Numbered from the stretch's first letter, positions 10,925 to 21,213 are shown. The stretch: 64,000 bases of DNA from Sporothrix humicola (GCA_021396245.1 WNYE01000091.1:62001-126000), one strand, 5' to 3'. Notes: generated by a model not told the origin, from the sequence alone. Numbers and translations: made by a program.

Positions 10925-11885
10925 GTTGGCTGTTGGACAGAAATGACTAAATAATACAAATATTCGAAAAAGAGGAAGTGTTGGTACAGGGATGGAATGA
11001 AGAAAGACTGTAAATTGAAAGACAGGAATAAATCGAAAGGAAGCTTGATGGGAAGAGCTCTTTTAAAGAACCTGTGAAATATGTGCTCACCTTGCAATAA
11101 AGTGGCCGTCGAGCTCACGCACGTTCCTTAATCTATCTTGTCGTCATATTCCCCTGAATTTGTCAAGAATTATATCACTGTCAACAAAGCTCCCGTCTGC
11201 ATCGACATGCTGTTCCGTCTCGATTGTAATTGAGCAGCTGTGATAGGCCCGGAAGCGGCCTGTCCTGCCAGTCTTGTTTATGAACATCAGGGATCCTCGT
11301 TGATTGCCACTGATTGCCCGTGGTATAAGTGAATCGTCAAATCATATAACAGTAAAAGCAATGCGCTCACATCTGTCGGGAAGGATGGCCCGGGAGCATT
11401 TGTGTGCAGATACCAAAAAGTGCGCACTATGGATAAATGCAGCACGGCGCAATGCCATTATGCCCTCTTTGGCGTTCTTTGCACCGCCCGTCCGGCAAGG
11501 ATGGCTGGGCATTCCCGTTTCTGGTAAAATGTACACAGACGCAGACAAGAAAGAACCAGGAACAGAACACGGGAAAACGACGCGGGACAACAGCGCGGAA
11601 CGAGCAATCATTTTTGGCTGCTGCATTGATTTGATTCCAAGCATCGTCGCCAAAATGACGATGGATTTCCACATGGCATAAAGAGAGGCGAACTATGATG
11701 AAAAGAGTGGCAATCTGGATTTATTTATCTGAAAATGAATGTAATGGACCGATTAAAAGTTCAAAGAGAACGTTACTGCCTCTGGTCCTTCAGGCCGCCT
11801 GTTGAGAGACGCCTTGCGTGTTGAAATTATGTTCCGTAAATTGGTCAATGGAAGAGCCAGTGCTGGATGCTACGCATCCTGACAT
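10925..11885. other. Intergenic, AA8-like promoter and THI4 3' side
   Basis: 960 bp of upstream DNA for the minus-strand AA8-like gene and 3' DNA for THI4. ORFs on both strands overlap at 11304-11681 but have no protein features. It contains one of three copies of the 12-mer TAAATGCAGCAC (11434-11445). Confidence 0.5.
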
Positions 11886-12902
11886 CTACTGCTCATTCTG
11901 TTTCTTGCGCAGGTCAAACACGCGCAGCGCCTCCTCGGCCGCCTTGACACCGCTCAGGGCCATGGCGCCAAAGGTCGGGCCCATGCGGTTGGCGCCGTCG
12001 ACCTCGGACAGCTCCATGCCGCCGACAATCAGGCCGGGCACGATCTCGCGCGTGTTCTTGACAATGGCGTCCTCGGCCAGCTGCATGTCGAGGCCGCGCA
12101 TTCCGCCGAGCTTCTCGATGCGCTGCATGCTCACGAGTCGCTTGACCGAGAAGGCGCCCATGGGGCCGTCGTGACCAGTCGTCGAGATCACGACGGGGGC
12201 ATTGATCGTGTTGGGGTCCATGCAGGACTGGTCGTCGTGGTGGAGGGAGACGAGCGTCCAGTTGGTGACGACGCCGGCGATTCTCACGCCAGACGAGGCG
12301 TCGCCATCGACCGCCGGCCGCGTAATCAGATCCTCGACGGCCGTCGCGTTGAACAGCTTGATGTTGGGGAAGCGCAGGACGTGCGACAGCACCGTCGACG
12401 TAAACAGGCTGGCGTGCTTGACCACGACAAAGTCGCCCTCGTCGTCATACGGCACGCCCACTTCTCTGAGGAAGACATCGGCGGGCTTGCGCATGACCAT
12501 GGCCGAGAAGAGCTGGCCGCCGAGCCAGGCACCGCCACCAGGGGCGACGCCGGCTTCCACCAGAGCAATGCGCAGGTCTGGGCGCAGCTTGCCCAGCGTG
12601 TAGGCCGCGCTGAGGCCGCACGAGCCGGCGCCGACAATGACAATGTCCGACTCGGCGTACTCGTCGAGGTCGGCAAAGTAGCGGCGCGTCATGGCGCGCG
12701 AGACTTGGCTCTCGCGGATGGGCGCAAACGAAAAGTTATCGTCCCAGTGGCCCATCAGCGCCTTGACCTCGTCGCTGAGAGGCTTGTCGGCAAGGGCCGG
12801 GGTGGTGTTGGCATCATTACCGTTCTTGATGAGAGTCTTGACCGGAGTGGCAAAAGCACTGACCGGCGAGCCGGACTCAAGGGAAACTGCGCTGGGAGCC
12901 AT
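11886..12902 (-). CDS. THI4: Thiamine thiazole synthase
   Basis: 338 residues from the ATG at 12902 (context CAACAATGG). An in-frame ATG at 12947 lies inside the probable 5'-UTR intron, so I reject it. Residues 84-101 (ESDIVIVGAGSCGLSAAY) form the dinucleotide-binding site. EAGVAPGGGAWLGGQLF is the family's glycine-rich segment. Cys227 in DDQSCMDP is the position of the Cys whose sulfur is consumed to make the thiazole in yeast Thi4 (suicide enzyme). GHDGPMGAF and GANRMGPTFGAMALSG are also conserved. It makes the ADP-thiazole precursor of thiamine from NAD+ and glycine; length matches the yeast enzyme (326). The leader carries a TPP riboswitch, so thiamine feedback is expected. Confidence 0.97.
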   Translation of the reverse strand: MAPSAVSLESGSPVSAFATPVKTLIKNGNDANTTPALADKPLSDEVKALMGHWDDNFSFAPIRESQVSRAMTRRYFADLDEYAESDIVIVGAGSCGLSAAYTLGKLRPDLRIALVEAGVAPGGGAWLGGQLFSAMVMRKPADVFLREVGVPYDDEGDFVVVKHASLFTSTVLSHVLRFPNIKLFNATAVEDLITRPAVDGDASSGVRIAGVVTNWTLVSLHHDDQSCMDPNTINAPVVISTTGHDGPMGAFSVKRLVSMQRIEKLGGMRGLDMQLAEDAIVKNTREIVPGLIVGGMELSEVDGANRMGPTFGAMALSGVKAAEEALRVFDLRKKQNEQ

Positions 12903-12991
12903 TGTTGTAATGGGCCTAGACGTGTTAGGAGGGGCATCCACATGCAAGAAAAAAATACATTCGCACGCTGGGGAAGGGGGGAAGCAGTCAT
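12755..12991 (-). other. Upstream ORF overlapping the THI4 start, out of frame
   Basis: An ATG at 12991-12989 lies in the 3' strand of the aptamer closing stem (GGATCATGA). It opens a 78-codon frame that runs through the THI4 start codon in another frame and stops at 12755. A transcript that keeps this ATG would be translated here instead of from THI4; splicing to the acceptor at 12916 removes it. This is the arrangement described for riboswitch-controlled Neurospora thiamine genes. That it works here is inference. Confidence 0.6.
12903..12915 (-). other. THI4 leader exon after the 5'-UTR intron acceptor
   Basis: The minus strand has branch CTAAC (plus 12924-12928) followed by TCTAG with the acceptor AG at 12917-12916, leaving a 13-nt leader before the ATG at 12902. 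Candidate donors are GTATGA at 13134 and GTATGG at 13047 (the latter inside the aptamer). Confidence 0.5.
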
Positions 12992-13115
12992 GATCCTTTC
13001 GCTGGTATTATCCAGATCAAGTTACGGCCGTATAATCTCAGCCATACTGTTTGTTTGGGGAGATTCCACTTGTTCGCAGTCACTCTTCCAAACAAACAGC
13101 AGGCACCGGCTCATG
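12988..13115 (-). promoter_or_regulatory. TPP riboswitch (THI element) in the THI4 leader
   Basis: The minus strand reads CATGAGCCGGTGCC, then a long hairpin, GGCTGAGA, TGATCTGGATAATACCAGC and GAAAGGATCATGA. These are the conserved TPP aptamer parts: the CTGAGA pyrimidine-binding loop, the GGATAATACCAGCG pyrophosphate helix region, and closing stem P1 (CATGA with TCATG). P3 is extended, as often in fungi: CTGTTTGTTTGG (plus 13089-13100) pairs perfectly with CCAAACAAACAG (plus 13046-13057), 12 bp. It lies about 85 nt upstream of the THI4 ATG, beside candidate splice sites, fitting control by alternative splicing. Confidence 0.95.
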
Positions 13116-14239
13116 CATAATGCTTTATTCATACAGTTACCCGTTGCATAAAGATCATCTTGATTGGACGCATTGTAGCGACGACAAGGTCACGGCAGCT
13201 TCTCTGGTGAAGAAAGAGAGTGCAGATGGAATGGGTCGGAGATCCCTACGTGATGTCTGGGTGATGTAAACTGGTTAGTATTTCTTTTCATAGAGGTAAG
13301 TGAGTTGAGAGGGATGATGTTACTGTGAATTGACACGTTGTGAGCTGAAAAGCTGTATTTGATTTTTTTGGTGATAGGTTTGTCGAGGATGTTGCAGAAA
13401 TCTGTCGATGAGAAAGGAAGGGTAGAAAGAGGAGAGAGACGAAGAAAGCAAAGATGAGCAGAGGTCCCTTTCTTATACAAACAAACCCCTCACTAAGAAA
13501 TGAAATGGAGGGTGGGGAGGGGTTGTCGATTAAGTCATCCCGTGCAACTTCTTGGCTGTAAGCTCCATGCCCGGTCTCGGAATTGCGAAATACGGATGCT
13601 CTCGGATGCGATTGGGTGTCCTTCAATTGACGTACACGACTTTCTCTCGCTGTTTATGGATGGACAATCAGGTACTCGTAGTTGTGTAGATGCCAGGTTC
13701 GTCGGGGCCGATGCTCCGTGAGGTACTTCTGTACATCAATCAATGACACAAAACATGTTGAAACCAATTGATACTTTGAGCACATTGTTGTTGAATGTGA
13801 CTCTTCGACCTCCGATCTCTGCCGTGTTTCCGGTTGGCATCGGCACAAACGACCTCCGATCGGCCTTTGCAGCAACGGCCTGCGAATCAAACGGCGCCGT
13901 ATGTGGATATCTATCAACACTCATTCGCTGGAGCTTATGTGGGACCTTTTCACCACCTAATGCAGGGCGAAGATGCTAATTGTCAAGCAACAGTAAGACA
14001 GCGGATAAATAACCATTCAGAGCCAACGAACAACGAAAGAGAGGAAATTATCCGAGCAAGATGGTGCGGGGAGGGGGTGTTTGTGTCATAAAAATATCAC
14101 TGTAGAGAAACAGGTCACACAGACGACATAAATAAGATGTCTCTAGACCGAATTGCAAATAGCAAGAAAATATTCGAAATAAATCTCCAATTGCAAGCTA
14201 AGCCCTACAGGGCACCAAAATTGTATGGCTTGCCATGAC
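13116..14239. other. THI4 promoter and SDR 3' region
   Basis: 1.1 kb. It should contain the THI4 promoter and early leader (up to perhaps 13.4 kb) and the 3' end of the SDR gene on the same strand. Short ORFs at 13654-14091 on both strands lack motifs. Nothing else seen. Confidence 0.5.
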
Positions 14240-15223
14240 TTACACCTGCCCGGCCAGAACCTCTTCCGTCCAAGCCCAGAGCTGCTCGGCCAGCTCCTCG
14301 TCGTCGGCAATGCCCCACTTCTCCTCGACGCCGATGGGCGCATAGTGGGCGCCGTTCGTCAGATTGCCAGCGTCCGTCGTGGCCGCCCAGAGCTGGTTCT
14401 TGACGCCGTCGGCAATGGGCCCCGCGACCTTGGGCACGACCTCGGTCTGCAGCCGCTTCATGTGCTCATCGCCGGGCTCGCGCTTAAACAGGTTCGTGTT
14501 GACCTCGCCGGGATTGATGGACACGATCACCTGGCCGTTCTTGACGCCCTTCTTGGCATACTGCTGGGCGTACAGCAGGTTGGCAATCTTGCTCTGGACG
14601 TAGCGCATGACGGGCGGGACGGCGTCATTGGAGGCGGTCTTGAGCGTGTCAAAGTCGATCTTCTTGCCCGGCGGGGAGTGCTTCCAAGCGGACGAGGACA
14701 GGCTGACGATGCGGGCATCGGGGGCCAGGATGGGCTCGAGCAGCTTGAGGAGCAGGACGTGGCCCAGGTGGTTCGTGGCCATCTGGACCTCGAACCCATC
14801 GGGTGTCAGGCGAGGGGCACAGCCCATCACTACAGAAGTCAGCAGAGGTTATGTCTTAATAATACTTGGGGTGGGTAACTTACACCCCGCATTCAGCATG
14901 AGAATGTCCAGCTTGCTGGTGGACGCCTTAACAGCAGCGGCTGCCGCCTTGACTTTCTCAAACGAGCTCAGGTCGAGCTCCTGGAAGGAGACATTGACGC
15001 CGGGAACGGCCTTCTTGACGTCCTCGAGTGCCTCATGGCCCTTGGCCGAGTCTCTAGCCGTCATCCAAAGCTGGGCAGGGCCGTGCTGGGCCAGAGCCAG
15101 AGCACTCGCCTTGCCAAGACCACTGTTGGTGCCGGTGATCAAGATGGTCTTGCCGGCCAGCGAGGGGATGTCGGTGGCAGGGTCAAAGGTGACGCCAGCG
15201 GCCTTGGTTGCGTACTCTGACAT
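14240..15223 (-). CDS. Short-chain dehydrogenase/reductase (classical SDR)
   Basis: Two exons: 15223-14884 and 14829-14240 (54-nt intron, donor GTAAGT, acceptor TAG), 309 residues. The intron splits the NAG motif region: ..LDILMLNAG-L-MGCAPRLT.. . The cofactor site is TGTNSGLGKA (30-39), the active-site motif is Tyr-x3-Lys in YVQSKIANLLYAQQ, and the preceding catalytic Ser region reads SLSSSAWKHSPPG. The NHLGHVLL segment after NAG resembles the retinol-dehydrogenase / WW-domain-oxidoreductase-like branch, so it is likely an NADP(H)-dependent reductase of a small alcohol or ketone; substrate unknown. I chose the ATG at 15223 (MSEYATKAAG) because family alignment begins there; the frame extends to 15328 without features. 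Confidence 0.88.
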
Positions 15224-16119
15224 TTTGAAGGTGGGTGAAAGAGATCGTTTAAGAGGGATTTTTCTGGAAGGATTAAAGGTAGCTCGTCTGAGAAATGTCA
15301 ACATAATGTCGATGGAGACAAGCTGCACAGATATGAGCTTCTCACCAACTCTTTATATCTCTTCGACGACGGTCCGCCGGACAATTTTGTCACCCCGGAG
15401 AGCCATCTTATCCCGATTCTTTGTCTATTTCTTCCCGTTCGGCGGAGTTTGGATCTTGTCGACGGTCTGGAGAGCTCTCGTGCATGAGCTTCATCGTGGC
15501 CTATGTGGGCTTCAAAGGGCCAGTAACATGTCTCGGCCAATCAAAACCTCATAAATCCGAGCCTGGCACCCTTCTGGAAAGGCAAACATCGGTAACTGCC
15601 GTTAGGCTGCATAGCGCCCTGTACGGTGGGTCGACTGGCCCCTGTGCGCACTTACATGCTCATTCTGGCCAATCAGTGTCGAGAGTTTCCGAGGTGGCCC
15701 ACCAGCACAGGGGACGGAGAACCGTCAGGAGAAGGTCCAGGTGGACAATGACGACGATGGGCTGCGCTGAATGCGTGTTTTGGAATCTATTTAGAGCTAA
15801 CGACAAAGAGGGAGATGGAGAGAAAAGGAGGCAGACGAGGGGCGGTGAAAGAAGGCAGTATTTCAGGACGTCTAACGTAGGAAGGAGCCGTGCTGTGTCC
15901 AGTCGAGGAAAGAGCAAGCGACACAGTGGGGGCTGTTGAGACCGGCTAAAGAGGAAACTACGGTTTCTCAAACACTCTTGAGGCCTCTTGTCAGTGGAGC
16001 ATCATCACCACGAGCAAATCAAGTTCTCGATCATGTATGTATAGTATCGTGGGTATCAATTTTGTTGCTAAAAATACACTCTACCAGCACTAGCTCTTCT
16101 CCAGCTCACCAGTTGCCCC
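15224..16119. other. Intergenic
   Basis: About 0.9 kb between two minus-strand genes: SDR promoter and 3' region of the UBC/F-box gene. No coding or RNA feature supported. Confidence 0.5.
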
Positions 16120-18642
16120 CTACTGCCGCCCCTTCCGACCAGCCCGCTTGGCAGCGTTGTCGGGGAAGAAGGACACCTCCCTTCTATCGATCCGCCACTT
16201 CACATACTCGGGCGCCTCGCGCTCCGCGGAGGACATCGAGGACCGCTTAGGACCCCCGTGGCCGAACCGCACCGTGGCCATGTCCTTCAGTGCATAGTCG
16301 AGCCGCTCAGACAGAGGTTTGCTGGCGGCGAACTTAGCACGACCACGATCACGGCCACGATAACTGCCCCGTCCGCGACCACCACGTCCGCCGCGACCTG
16401 AACCTGCACCCTCGCTGTCCTCCAGCCGAGGGATCTCAGGCGCCTTCCACTTGTCGCCCTCCTTGAAGGCGGTCTCGTGGAAGTGGCGCAGACTGAGGGC
16501 CTCGCGCGCCGTCAGACCCCAGCTCGAGTAGCCACGAGCCATGCTGTCGCGCACGGCCTTGCGCAGGACGTTGCAAAAGTTGGTCTGCGACGGCACGCGC
16601 ACGCCCATGGCCTGCATAAAGTCGGGCCACTCCTTGATGGTCTGGAGACGGCGGACTTCAGCAGCCAAATGAGCCGCAGCACCAGGAGGCGGAGCACCGT
16701 GACGTCGGTACAGCCCATCCCGCACCTGCTCGAGAGTCTGGCCGGCCGGGCGCGCCGTCTTGCGGAACAGCTCCATGAACATGAGCAGGCGGTACGACGT
16801 CTGGCTGCCGACAAAGGTGTGGTGCAGACGGTATGGGCTGACCGTGTCGTCGGCCTCGAGGTAGACAAGTTCGGCACGGCCGGCGCCCTTGGTGTCGAGC
16901 AGCCAGACCACGTTGCGCGTAATGGCTTCCGTGATGATGGCCTTTGCCAGGTGCTCGCGCGTGCCGGGGCCACCGCCTCCGCCCTCCGCAGCTTCAGCTT
17001 CAGCTTCGGCCTCCTTATCCACGCCAATGACCGCATCGTCCGCAATCAGCAGCGCCACCAGCAGCATTCCCAGGTTCGGGCAGTCGTCCTTGCCCCTCTT
17101 GTTGTCGACATAGAAGGACCGCAGCCGGCGGTTGGCGTGGTGGGCGACCTGCGGGTGCTCGGCGGCCAGACAGACAAGCAGGTGGAACAGATGGAAGTAC
17201 GACTCAATGGCCTTTTCCGACGCAAACCGCAGCGAGCTCTTGGTGTCCAGCAGCGGGTAGCCCGACCAGTCGTCGTAGCCGTACCCGTCCCAGCTGCTGC
17301 TCTTGGAGCTCAGCTTGTCGACGTCCTCGTTGAGCCGCACCACGATCTGCGTCATGAACGACAGCAGCTCCTCGGTCGCCTGCGTCAGGCCCTCCGCTGT
17401 CGGCTTCACCGTCGACGGCACCCGCAGATCCGCGACCTGCTTCTTTGAGAGCCCGCCCTGCTTGTGCTGGTTCGCCTCCTCGACCTCGGACTGGTAGTAC
17501 GGCTTCTTGTAGGGCTGCACGTCCTTGCCAATGGCCACCAGCGCCACCACGACGTCGTTGCGCACCCGCAGCCAGTGCCGCCGCGACAGAGGCACCGGGA
17601 GCCAGTGGTGGAACTCGATGCTCTGGACGGACCGGCGCACGTTGAGGGTGGCAAACGCCTCGCGCGACAGCAGGTCAAACTCGGACTCGGTGATCTTCTT
17701 GTACGTGCTGCGGTTACGCGTCGACACGCCCACGCCCAGGTCGCTCGTCATGTACGACGTCTTGAGGCAGAAGCACTGCAACTCGCGCTGCCGCAGCACG
17801 TCGTAGTGCTCGACCAGCTCCTTGACACGCTTCGACGCCGACGCGAACCGGGCGAGGGCCGTGTCATCGAGCTTCTGCAGGATCAGCAGAAGAACATCGT
17901 CGGTCAGAATGTCGATCGGTCGGCCGCCCAGGGCAGAGAGAGCACCGCCATCCTTTTTGTCCTTGGACTCGGGCTTCGAGGCGGCCATTTTGGTCTTCTT
18001 CGTCTTCCGCATTGCCTCCTCCTCGTCTTCGTCCGCAAAGTAGGCACCCACGACCGTCTTGTTCTTAGCCTTGACGGCGGCGGCGTCCATTTTGCTGAGA
18101 TTGATACCGGCCGCCCGCAGCATCGATCGCTGGTCGTGCGTGTCGTAGTGGCACCGCGTGCAGACGTACTTGCGCATCTCCTTCGTCTCCAGGTCCTTGT
18201 GGTACCGGTCCAGCTTCACCACGTAGCCGCCGTGCTGCTCAATCGAGTCGCTCGAGAAGAAGGACAACAGCTGGATCGCCACCGACTTGAGCGTGTACGC
18301 CGACGTGTAGCCTTCCGTTGTGTTGAGGATCGACGCGCAAATGTACCGGCCAAAGATGTTGGGGTGCGTCACACCGGGCGTGTCCATGCTGATGCGCGGA
18401 GGCCGGACCGGGTAGTCATCGGGGAACTCGACCGTCAAGTGCAGCGGAACGTTGCCGTAGACCTGGGTGGTTAGCAGCAGACAGGCATGGCCCATCTTGC
18501 CGTCAGCGTTGTCGGTCGGCGGGTGCAGCTTCATGTTGGGGTAGCAGGGCGGCTTGCAGAGCTCGTTGATGTCCCGCATCAGCCGGCCACGGTAGAGGGC
18601 GGTGGCCGGGCTCTTGTTGTTGGTGGTGGTGGAAGTCGCCAT
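16120..18642 (-). CDS. UBC (E2-like) domain plus F-box-like fusion protein
   Basis: Intronless, 840 residues from the ATG at 18642 (MATSTTTNNK); the upstream ATG at 18702 only adds residues that do not match an E2. Residues 15-135 form a ubiquitin-conjugating fold: EFPDDYPVRPPRISM, then HPNI (93-96) and the catalytic Cys102 in RYICASILN. A CxxC pair follows (CTRC, 161-164), an acidic/lysine linker, then an F-box-like helix set at about 241-285 (RPIDILTDDVLLLILQKL..LARFASASKRVKEL). The long C-terminal half is helical and unrecognised; the tail has RGG repeats (GRGGRGGRGRGSYRGRDRGR), typical of RNA-binding proteins. E2 and F-box functions normally sit in separate subunits, so this may charge ubiquitin and select substrates itself. 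F-box assignment is by eye. Confidence 0.8.
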   Translation of the reverse strand: MATSTTTNNKSPATALYRGRLMRDINELCKPPCYPNMKLHPPTDNADGKMGHACLLLTTQVYGNVPLHLTVEFPDDYPVRPPRISMDTPGVTHPNIFGRYICASILNTTEGYTSAYTLKSVAIQLLSFFSSDSIEQHGGYVVKLDRYHKDLETKEMRKYVCTRCHYDTHDQRSMLRAAGINLSKMDAAAVKAKNKTVVGAYFADEDEEEAMRKTKKTKMAASKPESKDKKDGGALSALGGRPIDILTDDVLLLILQKLDDTALARFASASKRVKELVEHYDVLRQRELQCFCLKTSYMTSDLGVGVSTRNRSTYKKITESEFDLLSREAFATLNVRRSVQSIEFHHWLPVPLSRRHWLRVRNDVVVALVAIGKDVQPYKKPYYQSEVEEANQHKQGGLSKKQVADLRVPSTVKPTAEGLTQATEELLSFMTQIVVRLNEDVDKLSSKSSSWDGYGYDDWSGYPLLDTKSSLRFASEKAIESYFHLFHLLVCLAAEHPQVAHHANRRLRSFYVDNKRGKDDCPNLGMLLVALLIADDAVIGVDKEAEAEAEAAEGGGGGPGTREHLAKAIITEAITRNVVWLLDTKGAGRAELVYLEADDTVSPYRLHHTFVGSQTSYRLLMFMELFRKTARPAGQTLEQVRDGLYRRHGAPPPGAAAHLAAEVRRLQTIKEWPDFMQAMGVRVPSQTNFCNVLRKAVRDSMARGYSSWGLTAREALSLRHFHETAFKEGDKWKAPEIPRLEDSEGAGSGRGGRGGRGRGSYRGRDRGRAKFAASKPLSERLDYALKDMATVRFGHGGPKRSSMSSAEREAPEYVKWRIDRREVSFFPDNAAKRAGRKGRQ

Positions 18643-20737
18643 TTTGGAAAGGGGGAAGGTAGCGAGAAGTTGATGGGAGAAAAGTATGGAGAAATAAGAC
18701 AAAGGTAAACAGAAAAAGAGTCAACGATTCCGTTTAGTGTCTTTGGGGAAGTGGTGAGTGTCTTTGATAGTGTTGATCAAAGTTGAGTGTGAGGGGGATG
18801 GTGACGAGAGATGAAGAATAAAAAAGAGAGATGAGAGAGAAGAAAAACCGCAAGACCAAGGCATGGAACAGCCTCTTCATATATACACTTCTGGTCCCCT
18901 TTCCAGTTGCGTTCTGGTCGATTCATCAACAGTAAATTGCCCACTTGACTCACTTGCGGCTGTGACAGGGTTGAGGCCAAACTGCAGTTAATAACAGCCA
19001 GTCGGCCTCTGGCTCCGCTGGTGAGTGAATGGATCAAGACTCACACATGGCAGGAGGCACTAAGAATGCATGGCGGCGGCATTGGCTGTGAGCTACAGTG
19101 GATCTACCGCGTAAAGCTCCGAAAAATCTACCACTGAGTCCACTAAAATTCCCTGTAGGTGAGGCCGTCCAGAAAAGTGGGGCCGTTTCTCTCCCCACCA
19201 ATTCCCCCAGTCCTTTTTCTTCCCCTGTCTTGGCGGCTCAGCCTCGCATCGTTCGGTCTGGCCTCACTTTAACGTCACTTCATGTCTACGCAAGGGCAAT
19301 ATCATATTTGGTCGTTGAAACAACATATTTTGCTATTGAAAAAATCCACGTCTTGCATACACTCAAAACCCGACTGACCTCTTCGTCTCAGAACCCTCCT
19401 TACTCATGCTCACTCTGCTTCATTTTCCTGCATTTTGAAGTGAATAACCAGCATCTAGATCAGACAAATCGACTGTCCATTCATCATTTCCTGTGAAACA
19501 TCTTTTTCCAAAATGCTTCATTGTATGTCACCTATCGTACTGTGGTTGAAGAACTCGTGGCACGCACTGCCTATTCTCTTCTTTATTTATTCGGGCCCTT
19601 TCCCTTTGGGTGCTCATTTTCGAAATTGTTAGCCGACACGTCGTTTCCGCTCTTTCTTTGCCCCGTTCCTGCTGTCGATGAGGCTGTTGAAGGCATTTTG
19701 ATGTCTGCGAATGTGCTTTGTTGTGGAGAGGGTTTTGCTGTAATGTAGCTTCTTGGTTCGTCTGCTTGAATGCGTGTCTCCTTGACGATGAAGAATTCGA
19801 CGAAGCTGGAGTAGACATATTTATATATTTTTTCAAGTGTGCACCTCAGGGAACTTAAATGATAAATTATTATGGCGTTTCCCCAGGCAAGCAGCTTCGT
19901 GATGGACAACATCTCTTTGATGACTTCCTACATTGACAAAGTGCCCGCCAAAGAAAAAGTAAAACTAATAGCACAATGACACGCACAATGACACTCACAT
20001 TGAGGTCAATACGTCTTCCATCCCAAGTAGATAGTCGTACTACTTAAATACTCTATTTTATTCCGCAACTGAGACACACCCGCGGTGGGTCAGAAAGTGG
20101 GGCATCAAAGTCACGAAAGAATAAAGGGGCAAAGTAAACAATCAACTCGTAGAAATCAGCCTCGTACTGCTCTTGGCATCAACAATGTCCAAATATCATT
20201 TCAAACCACTTGGTTATCTTTAGGCTAAGATCTCAAAGATTGTGGCGCCGAAGAACTGGGCGTGGCTTAGTCGTGGTGAACATTTCCACATCAGGAAGTC
20301 GCGACTGCCCTTTTTGGTACGAACTAGCTATCGCGACTTCCTCGACTCAACACGCGTGCATCGCCAGTTTCTCTTCTGGCTTCGTCTCCTGGCAGAAATC
20401 TGAATTTAAAAATGGATTTATCACTTGACAGCGTGCGGTGTCGCAAAGAAAGTAAATCGACACACAGTGGATCAGGTCGTGGCTTTCGGCAACCATGCAG
20501 CTTTCGCGACAGCAAAACGTGGGCAAAAATTGATGCAGCCAGGAGAAGCAAGACGAAGAAAGCAATAAATTGCGCTGGCTTTACATAGAAAACGCGACGG
20601 AGAATGGGCAAAATCCAAGACAAAACATTGACCATCACCACCAAGCTTTAAAAATCTGTAGACCAGATGCCAGGACCATGGCAATGTCCTGCACGCGGCC
20701 AAAAAATACAAAAGAGATATGAAGAGTGCAAAAAAGA
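18643..20737. other. Intergenic, 2.1 kb
   Basis: Upstream DNA of the UBC/F-box gene, then AT-rich sequence. Short ORFs on both strands (e.g. 19098-19496, 19528-19912) have no motifs. No RNA gene recognised until 20738. Confidence 0.5.
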
Positions 20738-20844
20738 CGGTCCGGGGGGGAGTCGAACCCCCTAGCCCGAAGGCACCTGTGAAGTCACCAACAACTCTCA
20801 CGCGGGTTCCAACCCAGGCCTATTCACCACTACAGCGCCGGACC
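20738..20844 (-). tRNA. tRNA-like locus, type II, possibly intron-containing; isotype unresolved (Ser-like)
   Basis: The ends are excellent: acceptor GGTCCGG at the 5' end pairs 7/7 with CCGGACC, followed by G73. The T arm is GGGGG-TTCGACT-CCCCC with a perfect B box. Before it lies a variable-arm hairpin GCC-TTCG-GGC. The D region (GCTGTAGTGGTGAATAGG) is only partly A-box-like with a weak stem. Between lies too much sequence for a simple tRNA (107 nt in total). Removing a 24-nt intron after GGAA gives an 83-nt molecule with stem CTGGG/CACAG (one mismatch) and loop TTGGAAT, i.e. a Ser-type GGA reading with the G73 and long variable arm expected for Ser. That anticodon is unusual in eukaryotes, so a diverged gene or pseudogene is equally likely. 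Confidence 0.5.
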
Positions 20845-21213
20845 TGTTTACCAACACGACCACGGAGGCCAAGTTGTTTTGTTGGGAAACTTTGCATCGA
20901 ATCTGTCTTAAGTACTGCTCTCTCTGTGGATTTGAAGAGATGTAAAAGCGGAAGGTGGGGTGGTTGTGGTGTCGATGCCGATGAGGAAGGTGCGACCGGC
21001 ATCGTGAGGTGAGTACGGTGAGGTCGAGGGCAGAGATTCTGGTGCTTGGGGCGGCGATGTGGATGGTCAATTTTTTCGGACTTAAGGTGAGCCCACCAAA
21101 TATTTACAAGATAACAGTACACTGCGCAAGTGTGGTATTATTTGTTTGTGTGATCTGTGCAGTTATGGGAAGATGATAATGTTCATTCAGTTCAAGCTAA
21201 CAATTCTAGATCA
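20845..21213. other. Intergenic
   Basis: 370 bp between the tRNA-like locus and the 3' end of the nuclease-like gene. Nothing recognised. Confidence 0.4.

Noticed and set aside
12903..12947. Longer THI4 start at 12947
   Set aside because: Inside the probable 5'-UTR intron; family alignment begins downstream of 12902.
12171..13151. 326-codon ORF antisense to THI4 and its leader
   Set aside because: Overlaps the conserved THI4 frame and the riboswitch on the other strand; composition is that of a shadow.
20790..20820. GGGTTCCAACCC as a plus-strand tRNA T arm
   Set aside because: Flanks do not form an acceptor or T stem; the perfect acceptor and B box are on the minus strand.
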